DNA from: Phytophthora quininea
Lineage: Eukaryota; Oomycota; Peronosporomycetes; Peronosporales; Peronosporaceae
Direction of reading: 5' to 3'
DNA length: 64,000 nt
NCBI GenBank assembly: GCA_011947345.1
Contig: JAAVTG010000614.1
Coordinates: forward strand, 62,001 to 126,000
Shown one piece after another: positions 32,440 through 41,166 of the stretch. The first letter of the stretch is position 1. Each line of letters begins with the position of its first letter. The notes beneath the pieces are model-generated. The model saw nothing but the letters and a program-made list of their open reading frames with translations. It ran no database searches and was not told where the DNA came from. Both the position numbers and the translations under genes were made by a program.

Positions 32440-33079
32440 GTGTTTTCCAGAAGAAGGAAGGCATTCCAGAACGAGCTATTTCGGACAAGATCGGTTGCTC
32501 AACGGACAAGACTCAAAAGGCTCTGGGTTTAGGCCAGCCAGCCGGACTCGCGTCTGAGCTGAGCAGAGTTTCCCTGGATTGAGGGTCGTAGTGGTCAAGT
32601 CAAGCAGCACATCGGTTCGCGCAAGACACCCTGCGACCCAGCGTCGCCACACAAGTTCTGCATACTACGGTCACCCATCGTTACTGACAGCATTCACGTC
32701 GACCTCGCATTCTTCCACCAGATACCGAACGACCTCTATGTACCCCCTCGAGCAGCGCTCATCAATGCAGTCGAACCATCCTTACTGACAGCATTCACGT
32801 CTGCCTTATATCCTTCCACCAGATACCGAACGACCCCCAGGTGCCCCTGTTTGGCAGATCTCATCAATGCAGTCCAACCGTCCTTAGTGACAGCATTCAC
32901 GTCTGCCTTGCCTTCTTTCACCAGCCACTGAACGACCTCCACGTGCCCTTCTTTAGCAGCCTCCATCAATGCAGTGTTACTGACAGCATTCACGTCCGCA
33001 TCACCGTCCTGCAGCAGACGTCGGACGGCCCCGCGATCGCCCCGTTTAGCAGCCAACAGCACCGCCTCACATGGGTTCC

Positions 33080-33322
33080 TGTCACAGTCCCATTAGAACT
33101 GTGGTGTTGAAACGGACAAAAGTAGCAACAGAAACCACAAAGCGGGGGTTAAAGCAAATACACTTCGTTATTTTCTCCAACAGTCACAAGATCTCGTTTA
33201 CATCTTGTCGTCGAGCAGCTTTCTGTTGCTCTCCAACTCGCTTCCTCAACGCCAAAGTGACTGTAAAGGCCTTCGACACTGGATAAGTTCTATCTGGAGT
33301 GGAGTCGACCATATTTACAACA
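33080..33322 (+). repeat. Gypsy 5' LTR
   Basis: TG...CA boundaries. Diagnostic bases versus the 3' LTR are two T after the G run (about 33149), T at 33222, C at 33253, T at 33262 and T at 33280. Confidence 0.95.
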
Positions 33323-33351
33323 TAGTAGAGCTTTACGTGTGAGACAAGAAG

Positions 33352-34710
33352 ATGAATGATCGTGAAGGAGTCGACATCGACGACTTCAATGGAGCTACAA
33401 CGTCCAGACTCAATTCGAGCGAACTGGACGAAGTCCGAGATCTACTCACAAAGTTGCCCCGGCTGGAAGAAACCCTCCATGCCTTACAAAGGGACCAAAC
33501 AAATTTAACGGAGTCGGTGGCGGCGTTTGCCACGCGAGTTGAGCGGCGTCACCACGAGAGTACGGCACAAGCAGGACGAACTCATCAACTTCTACAAGAA
33601 GTAATTCAGCAAATGCAGCAATTTTCGGACAGAAGTTATGCCACGATGGAGAGTCATTTGAGACAGTTAAACGAAATGCGCGGAGAAATAGAGCAGATGA
33701 AATCTGATGCTCAAGCTCAGCGTGAAGAAGTAGCTGATCTGCGGGCAACCATTACGGACATGTCATCTATGGCTGGTCCAAATGCAGTGGATAATTCCGA
33801 GCTGTACCCTGAGTGGGATGTGCTGGGCAAAATGCCAGAAGGAACCACATCGTACTCAGCAAACGATCTCGAGGATCGGATAGCCAAGACTTTCAAGCAA
33901 AAGAGACGCCAATATTTGGCGGGGAAGACAATGAAGACACTGATGTGTATGTGCTCAATATGATCTCGTGGTATGGAGCTTTCCAGTTATTTTTCGACAA
34001 CCACAAGTTGATTTCCGCGTCGGCCAGCTAATGATGAGTCACACAAAAGGCAAGGCAAAATCATGGCTACTGCAGGAATACAGTGGCGAATGGCGCTGGA
34101 GCTCAATTGCCAAGAAAATGAGACAACGATTTCTCACCAAGTCTCGCGAGGAAGATCGGGTGGCACGATTGTTTGACTGCACCCAAAGATATCGCTCGCT
34201 GGACGAGTACATTGAAGAGTTTTTGCGGCTGGCCCGAACGGAGGAAGTCTCCGTCAAGTTTAAGCTGATTCTCTTTAAGAAAGGCTTCCAATCGCAGGAT
34301 TTACAAAATTTTCTCCAGACGAAACAATATACATCGCTGGAAGACCTCGTCGATGCAGCTCGAACAATGAACCCACGTGCAGCGCTGAAGAGTCAAATAA
34401 GCGTGCAGCGAAATCCGCAAGCGCTGGCTCGGCCGATGGAGGAAAATCCCGCAAGGGGAGTCAGAACAGGGGCGAAAAGAAAACCGACACGCAGAAGTGC
34501 ACGCCAATGCACTGCACAGAACAAGGTCACACACCCGATAAGTGTTGGATGTTACATCCAGAACTGCAACCGAAGTGGTTAAAGAGCAAGAAAAACAATG
34601 CAGCTACAACAACATCAGCGACATCCAATAGCGTTGAAATGGATCAACTGCTCAAAATGATGTCTTCTCTCAAATCTGACATGGATAAGTTGAAAAGTGA
34701 TTTAAACTAA
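33352..34710 (+). pseudogene. Gypsy gag
   Basis: The ATG at 33352 lies 30 bp after the 5' LTR. The N-terminal half is a coiled coil (ELDEVRDLLTKLPRLEETL, EVADLRATITDM). After a frame change near 33910 comes the capsid-type Retrotrans_gag region (KGKAKSWLLQEYSGEW, MRQRFLTKSREEDRV, YIEEFLRLAR, 34040-34260) and a zinc-knuckle-like CTPMHCTEQGHTPDKC (about 34497-34545) in another frame, stopping at 34708-34710. At least three frames are used, so it is non-functional as read. Confidence 0.8.
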
Positions 34711-34749
34711 GCGGTTCTGGGGATGGCATCCCAGGACCTGACACTGCCA

Positions 34750-37700
34750 CCTCCAATGCAGAGTCGCAAGTGTTTGACCCAGGTAAGGAAGCGAACCTAG
34801 CCTACTTCCGAAAGAACGCGGCTGGCACACAGCTGGGGAAACGGTATTTGATAAAAATGTCGGCTGCACACGCGGTGACACTCACACGCAGGGTCGAACA
34901 TTCTTCGATGAGGGAGCAGACTTTTGCGGTGTGTCGGAGGAATTTATCCGACGAAACAAATGGGAGCATCATGTCATCGATTCGGGGTTCTTTGCAGTAA
35001 CCTACGCTAACGGCAAGACGGAACAAGTAGCAAATAGAACCATCACGCTGAAAATTTACGTGGATGACATGGAGTCTTTCACGTTCGATTTCAATATTTG
35101 CTTTATCCCAAACGGTTGTGATTTAATGCTAGGAGTTCCATGGAAGCGGACAGCGCTACCAATCATTGACTGGGAAACCGATCAAGTTTACAGCAAGCAG
35201 CAGTACATTGAAGAGGTTGAGCGAGCAAAGAAACTTCAGGAGAAACAGAAACAAAACCCCGATATTCACGCTGAACGGCAACAAACAAAAGAGTCCCCGC
35301 TTGCTATCCCAAAACTACCGACAGAACGTAGTGCATACTACAGCGCAAAGTGGGGATTCACGAAGCACATCTCGCTCAAGACGGCAAAAAGATATTCCGG
35401 AAAAAGATGTGGAATTCGCAGCTGTCATACCCCAGGCAACCATCAACGCAATATATGTTGAGGTCCTAAAAGAAGATGGATACTCCGGTGCAGTAGCAGC
35501 GGCAGCAATTGCAACAACGAAACCCACAGATAAACAACAACGACAACTAACTACAGACTTGAAAAGTTTTGCCGATAATCCTGGGTACCCTTTGCTGAAG
35601 GAATTCTCAGATATTTTTCGGACAGAATTACCAATCGGGTCACCAGCTCATGGTGAGCATGAAATGGAGATCAAAGAGGGCACTGGGGCAGTTTATCGAC
35701 AGCAATGGAGGCTGAGTCCGGACCAAGAACGAGCACTTCGAGAGTGGGTGAAAGCTATGTTACGAGCTGGGTTAATTCGACCGAGTAAATCACCACATGC
35801 CGCGCCAACGTTTTGCATTAAAAACCTGTGGGGTGGAGAGTAGTTCACGATTACAGAGCAATGAATGAGCGAACCGTCCGCCAATCCTCACCAATGCCAA
35901 GGAAAGACTCGATTATTGATCGCATGAGTCTGGCATTCTGGTTTAGTTGTTTCGACTTACTTTCCGGATATTATCAACTACACATGCGGGAAAAAGACAT
36001 CCCTTTTACGGCGTTCCAGACTCCCGATGGCTTATATGAATACATTGCCATACCAATGGGCCTCAGCAACGCGCCAGCAACTTTCAACCGTATCGTACAA
36101 GGAATCTTCGCGGATCTGCGCGACTTCACCGCAACGTATTTTGACGACATTTACATCTTCACAAAAACACACGACATGGAGGCACACCTTGCAGCAGTTC
36201 GAAAGGTATTCGAACGATGCCGGGAGAAAAAACTGTATCTAAAGCTAGCCAAGTCTACAGTGTGTGCGCCCGAAATTCCGTGCCTCGGAGATTTCGTGGG
36301 GAGAGATGGAGTTAGAATTGATCCTGACAAAGTTCGAGTCATCCAAGAATGGCCTCGACCAACCTCCGTGCGAGCATTGCAGTCATTCCTCGGAACTACA
36401 GTGTATGTGCAGCAATTCTGCAAAAATCACTCTGAGATTAGTGCGCCGTTGTTCGAACTGGTGAAAACAAAGAGGAAGTCAACATTGGAATGGAGTAAAG
36501 AACAGATTCTGGCGTTTGAAAACCTGAAAATTGCGATGAGTAAGACACCAGTCCTAGCTCTCCCAAATTTCACGAAGCCATTTCACATGAGAACGGATGC
36601 GTCGCGATACGCGTTTGGTGGGGTGTTATTCCAGCTGAACGACAAAGATCTGGAACAACCTATAGCGTTCTGTGGGCGAAAGATGGAAGCTGCTGAATTA
36701 AACTACCCGACCCATGAGCAGGAGATGCTCGCTATTGTGCATTGCCTGCAAATATGGAGAATTTATCTACTTGATGGTGGAGGTCTTGTCGAAACAGATC
36801 ACCACTCATTGGAACGGGTGCTGAAGCAGAAAACTATAAATCGGCGACTGTGCCGATGGTACGCTTTACTTGCAGAGTTTACCTTGCGATTTAAGTACAT
36901 ACCTGGGCCGACAAATAGCGTAGCAGACGCAATGAGCAGAAGACCAGACTTCGAGATTGACTTCTTACAACAGAAACAGCGTCAAATGAATGCAGCCAGA
37001 CGACTGCAAGAGAAGTCGCTACTCGAGATGATTCGACTGGCACAGCAAACGGCGGGTTTAGCAAGTCAGTCTTGCCAAAACCGACGAAAGGCAACGCGAA
37101 ATTCACATTTGTGGAGGAAGAAAATCTTATTCGTTGGACCTGTGGGGAGGAATCGCGTATTTTTATTCCACAAGAGGCGATTGAGTTACAACATACTATC
37201 TTATGGGAACTCCATGACATTGCCATTGCTGGACACCCGGGGTCGAGAAGACAATTGATGCTGTCCAACAACGATTCTACTGGAAACGAATGCAGCAGAA
37301 AATTCAGCATTATATTGCAACGTGCGAATCGTGCCAACGAAATAAGCATAGGACCGGAAAATCACCAGGTCTATTACATCCACTCGAAATCCCTTCGAGC
37401 CGATGGTCATCAATCGGCATGGATTTTATTACTGGCCTGCCGGAAACAAAAGTGGATATAACACGATTTTGGCCATTGCTGACAGGCTGACTAAACGTGC
37501 ACATTTTATCGAGACAGTAGCTACAATCTCAGCCGAAGAACTTGCGAAATTGTTCGTGAAAGAGTATGTTCGCCATCACGGCTTACCATCGGATATCGTC
37601 TCCGATAGAGACTCGAAGTTCACGTCGAAGTTCTGGACATCGTGTGCAAAACTTTTAGGCACTAAACTCAAGTTAGCTACTGCTCATCACCAACGAACCG

Positions 37701-38601
37701 ACGGGCAAGTCGAAAGAATCAATGGAATTCTTGCAGGCTACCTCCGGCACTACGTTAGCGGGTTTCAAGATGATTGGGACCAATACTTAGCGCTAGCGGA
37801 ATTTGCTTACAACAGTCGATACCAGTCAAGTATCAAAATGAGTCCATTTGTGGCAGACTTGGGATATTCGCCCAAACTTCCAACGGATTTAGCACTTCCG
37901 AACACGAACTGTGAGACAGCGAGCAAGTTTGTGGCGCACATGGAAAAAATATTGCGTTCTATACGAGCTCAACTTCGGACAAGTGCTGAAAAAATGAAGC
38001 TTTACTACGACAGAGGGAGACGCGATCAGAAATTCAAGATTGGCGATATGGTTCTTATCTCTACTAAAGATTTCAACCCGAAGACAATTGGCGCCGTGCA
38101 ACGAAAGTTGGCGTCGAAATGGATTGGGCCGTATGAAGTGCTGAAAATTCTACATGATGGAGCAAGTTATGAGCTTAATCTACCGCACGAATTGCAGATT
38201 CATCGGTTTTCCACACCATGGCGCTGAAGAAGTTCGTCAAGGACACAACGGGCTGTGTGCGAGACTCAACAATACCGACAATACGACTTAAAGATGGATC
38301 CGAAGGCCATCTCATCGAGGCAATACTAGATCATCGAATCAAAAGAGATGGCTCAGAGCAATACAAGTGCAAGTGGGTGGGGAAATCAGACGATATCACC
38401 TGGGAACCAACAGCAAACTTACTCTCAGTGCCCGGCTTGATCCGTGAATATCATCGACGAGCGAATAACCTACCAACGAGAAGGTCAACCAGACTACAAG
38501 AACAAAATCAGCAGCATTATCTGCACGGATATAAAATTCGCAGTTGGACGTTCAGCCCGGAGGACCTCGTTCTGAAGGAGGTCGTGTCACAGTCCCATTA
38601 G
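34750..38601 (+). pseudogene. Gypsy pol: protease, RT, RNase H, integrase, chromodomain
   Basis: The protease region (34895-35160) reads FFDEGADFCGVSEEF, with DEGA where aspartic proteases normally have D-S/T-GA. RT follows (35828-36300) with FSCFDLLSGYYQ and the catalytic TYFDDIYIF, then RNase H (RTDASRYAFGGVLF, YPTHEQEMLAI, VETDHHSLE, 36590-36810). The integrase zinc region (HDIAIAGHPG, CESCQRNKH) and D,D,E core residues (GMDFITGLP about 37420, IVSDRDSKF about 37590, RTDGQVERIN about 37700) come next. The C-terminal chromodomain (YKCKWVGKSDDITWEP, 38365-38410) marks a chromovirus-type element. Frame changes are near 34900, 35400, 35835, 37070, 37260-37400, 37460 and 38215. The RT-RNase H block alone is open for 476 codons. 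Confidence 0.85.
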
Positions 38602-38828
38602 AACTGTGGTGTTGAAACGGACAAAAGTAGCAACAGAAACCACAAAGCGGGGGTTTAAAGCAAATACACTTCGTTATTTTCTCCAACAGTCACAAGATCT
38701 CGTTTACATCTTGTCGTCGAGCAGCTTCCTGTTGCTCTCCAACTCGCTTCCTCAACGCTAAAGTGACCGTAAAGGCCTTCGACACCGGATAAGTTCTATC
38801 TGGAGTGGAGTCGACCATATTTACAACA
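38585..38828 (+). repeat. Gypsy 3' LTR
   Basis: 244 bp. A polypurine-like GAAGGAGGTCG precedes it and overlaps the end of the chromodomain ORF. It differs from the 5' LTR at five sites. Confidence 0.95.
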
Positions 38829-38936
38829 GTTCCCCATCTCCATTTTCTTTGAAGGCGAAGGGGGGAAGACCTCGGATCTTGACTGATTTACGTGACAAAA
38901 AAAGAAAACGACATCTTCCACAAGGTTTTTTCTCAA

Positions 38937-39833
38937 TCAATTATTACGACCGCGGTAGGCGGTTGAGCACTCGGTAAACGTTTCGCTGGTGAACGGCTGG
39001 AGGTCTGCGTCTGGGGTTGTGAGCAGGCTGTCAATCGTTTCCTGGAAGAACGATATGACGGCCGGGTTACAAAACTCGCGACGACTTTCTCGGAAGGCGA
39101 AGACGCCGTAGCGGATGTAGTTGGCGATACTTTGCGCGTCTTGGACCCTCTCTGTATCATCGTTTCCAACCACAAAAGCCATGTGAGTGTCAAGTCGCTG
39201 CAATGCCCACTCTGTCAACCTCCGGCGAATGCTTTCGCGCAGAGTGATGCCATTCGGATAGTGGATAGGATGTACGAGTACCTCACAGTTTTCCATTCTC
39301 AGAGAGCTGATCGCGTTCTTGGCATGGTATCCTTCTTGTCCTTCCACAATCTTGAACACGCGCTCATATCGAGTGGATGGCAGTCCGTGCGTCTCTCGAA
39401 CAAAGTCGGAGGCCGAGGCATCTAACAGCGCGGCCACGGGGCGCTTACGTCTCCTCTCGTGGTTTTCAATCGAGAGGCCATGGCTTAAATGGAGACGATT
39501 GTGCATCTCGAGCAGGCGTTCGGTTTGTAGATCGGCACGCTGGACAAAGTAGCGCGCGTCGTTCCTTGTTTGATCAGCCCGAGCGTTTGCTTGGTCAGCG
39601 CGAGCGTTTGCCAGGGCAGCTTCGTTTCTTGCCAGTGCAGCATCGTTCCTCGCTTCGGCGGCGTCATTCATAGCCTGGTCTGCTCGAGCGTTTGCCTGTG
39701 CAGCGTCATTCCTTGACTGCCTTCGCTCTCTTTCCGCATGTCGGCGCGCCCTACGTTCGTTAGCTGCTCGAGCATTCGCTGCCACAAGGCGCTCCTCCAA
39801 GCGAGCGATTGTTATGCGTGGGTCCTCAGCCAT
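38937..39833 (-). CDS. Coiled-coil protein with compact C-terminal domain, left copy (298 aa)
   Basis: MAEDPRITIARLEERL opens a long Ala/Arg/Asp/Asn heptad coil to about residue 100 (repeated ARADQANARADQ, EARNDAALARNE). A globular part follows: FVRETHGLPSTRYERVFKI, GYHAKNAISSLRMENCEVLV, LRESIRRRLTEWALQRLDTH. The frame is fully open in both arms, with only a G/D difference near the C-terminus (YRGRNN here, YRDRNN in the right copy). The closest resemblance I can think of is the C-terminal module that follows Bro/KilA-N domains in large-DNA-virus proteins, held at low confidence. The coil-plus-domain plan also resembles the broken gene at 12.8-13.9 kb. It is the best-preserved ORF in the palindrome. 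Confidence 0.55.
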   Translation of the reverse strand: MAEDPRITIARLEERLVAANARAANERRARRHAERERRQSRNDAAQANARADQAMNDAAEARNDAALARNEAALANARADQANARADQTRNDARYFVQRADLQTERLLEMHNRLHLSHGLSIENHERRRKRPVAALLDASASDFVRETHGLPSTRYERVFKIVEGQEGYHAKNAISSLRMENCEVLVHPIHYPNGITLRESIRRRLTEWALQRLDTHMAFVVGNDDTERVQDAQSIANYIRYGVFAFRESRREFCNPAVISFFQETIDSLLTTPDADLQPFTSETFTECSTAYRGRNN

Positions 39834-40209
39834 CGTTCCGTCCAGTTTTCAAACTGCTTAAAGCGGGAGACGATACCGAGGTTTAAAGGTTAAACTACTG
39901 AACAGACTAATCCTGATCGAAGTCTTCCTTGATCATGATCTCCGTTTTGATAAATATCGTCATTTTTCGCATTTCTTGATGTGAGGTAAATCTCTTCATA
40001 GACTGAAGTCAGTCTGAAAAAACGTTCCGAGTGAACCAACAGTCCGTTTTCCGTTTTGATAAAAATCGTCAAATATTTCGCATTTCTTGATTTGGGGAAA
40101 TCTTTTCATGATCAGTGTCACGATGGAGATCTCATAGACCTGAATAACTCCCGGCATGACCGCTAGACCTGATAATACTTTGACGAGGCAGATTACTGCT
40201 AGACCTGTC
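39834..40209. other. Non-coding, with an internal repeat
   Basis: TCCGTTTTGATAAA-ATCGTCA...TTTCGCATTTCTTGAT occurs twice (about 39941-39980 and 40049-40090), a diverged direct repeat of about 110 bp. No gene. Mirrored at 49559-49934. Confidence 0.5.
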
Positions 40210-40298
40210 CATTCCGCAAGCTGCTTGTCCGCGCGTCCAACGTACTAGAACCAGCGTCAGAGTCGCTCGCAGATATTCACCGGCGGACGAGTAACACC
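40210..40298 (+). repeat. 89-bp direct repeat flanking piggyBac, copy 1 (left arm)
   Basis: CATTCCGCAAGCTGCTTG to GACGAGTAACACC, identical to 44301-44389 in the same orientation. Mirrored in the right arm at 45381-45469 and 49470-49558. Confidence 0.9.
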
Positions 40299-40365
40299 CG
40301 CGCAATCCTCTCAACCTGATTTAGTTTTGAAAAAATGCTGGTCAGTAACCCCTGTAATCCCGGAT

Positions 40366-40390
40366 ATTATTCTGTATTATACAGAATAAT
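40366..40390. repeat. Subterminal palindrome of piggyBac
   Basis: Perfect palindrome with 12-bp arms around a central T; core TTCTGTATTATACAGAA. A second copy lies at the other end (44255-44275) and a third inside a transposase intron (43055-43069). A likely transposase-binding site, inferred from position. Confidence 0.6.
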
Positions 40391-40608
40391 GAAAACGTAC
40401 AAAAGCATTGCGTTAGCCTCTTCTATACAAAAATGCGCATAAATAATTCTGTTTTTCAAACAAAGATGCCACATTTTGACTTGCAGGTGGTGAGTTCGCG
40501 TACTATGATTGGGTTGTAGATATCTCGTAAGATGGCAAAACCTTCATTTGTTGAAATCCTGCTGAAATCGTTTGCTTTGATGTCCTGGCGCTGAGTGGAC
40601 GGGAGAGC

Positions 40609-41110
40609 GTGTGCTGCTGCGCGCAGAGGAAGAAATTGCCCAGTTCCATACTTGGAAGAAGAGGTGGAAGGAACTGGGCAATTCTTCCTTCTGCGTACAT
40701 TGTTGGTCAAATTGCTGCTAACAATTTACTGTTGCGGATTGCAAGTTTGAAGGGCACCAAGGTAGCTCGTGTAAGCGAGTGTCCATGCTTCGCGGCGCTT
40801 CGAGAATGCGACCCTGACGTATGCACGAGATGCGGTGCTAGCGCAGCCGCTGTCGCTGTTCTCAACAACTTGTCTACCGCTGTGGACGAACGGTTAGCGT
40901 GCGGTAACACGAATGTTAGCCGCGCTACCCACAAGAGACTCGGTATGAGTTTCTCAGATATTCATGGCTGGGGCATGTTTGCTGTGGCCAGCATCGCTGC
41001 CAACGAGTTCGTGTACGAATACACGGGCGCGATGCTGTCGCAAGACGAGGCCGAGCGGCGCGGCTTCATTTACGACAAAATGAAGGTGAGCTATTCAGAA
41101 GCGGCGCCGA
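40609..41110 (+). pseudogene. Captured E(z)-type CXC-SET methyltransferase fragment, left copy
   Basis: The frame shows CPCFAALRECDPDVC (CXC/pre-SET cysteines as in Enhancer-of-zeste), then ERLACGNTNVSRATHKRL, GWGMFAVASIAANEF and EYTGAMLSQDEAERRG followed by FIYDKMK, which is the E(z) SET start. The fragment then runs into GTGAGC, an apparent splice donor (about 41086), after which the sequence is unrelated. The NHS/cofactor and C-terminal SET residues are missing, so it cannot be an active H3K27 methyltransferase. No ATG is seen upstream. The retained donor suggests DNA-level capture, not a retrocopy. It lies tail-to-tail with the transposase inside the piggyBac ends. The right copy differs by two residues (Leu/Ser, His/Asp). 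Confidence 0.85.
40628..40689. repeat. Long hairpin at the start of the captured fragment
   Basis: The arm AGGAAGAAATTGCCCAGTTCC (40628-40648 in part) pairs with GGAACTGGGCAATTCTTCC (40669-40688) with one bulged A, giving about 19-20 paired bases around a 20-nt loop. Mirrored at about 49079-49140. Confidence 0.75.
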
Positions 41111-41166
41111 ACGTGTTGAGCAATCACAACAGAGTTCAAACATTCAAACGTGTATTTATGCAGTGG

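Larger units (their letters stand above)
33080..38828 (+). mobile_element. Full-length Ty3/Gypsy chromovirus-type retrotransposon
   Basis: Two LTRs (33080-33322, 243 bp; 38585-38828, 244 bp) start TGTCACAGTCC and end ATTTACAACA. The 5-bp target duplication GTTCC lies at 33075-33079 and 38829-38833. Internal order is gag, protease, reverse transcriptase, RNase H, integrase, chromodomain. The LTRs differ at five positions (four substitutions and one T indel), so the insertion is not brand new. It sits in codon 5 of an ankyrin gene. Confidence 0.95.
32671..38843 (-). pseudogene. Short ankyrin-repeat gene split by the Gypsy element, left copy
   Basis: On the minus strand the ATG is at 38843-38841 and codons 1-5 (MEMGN) lie outside the 3' LTR. 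After the 5749-bp Gypsy element, the frame resumes at 33074 with PCEAVLLAAKRGDRGAVRRL and about four ankyrin repeats (TALMEAAKEGHVEVVQWLV, then two more full units with DVNAVSKDG loops). A run of five G (plus strand C) near 32740 shifts the frame before the last repeat, and the natural stop would be near 32671. Ankyrin repeats bind proteins, and no partner domain is present. The right arm shows the same gene with only a solo LTR. Confidence 0.8.
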
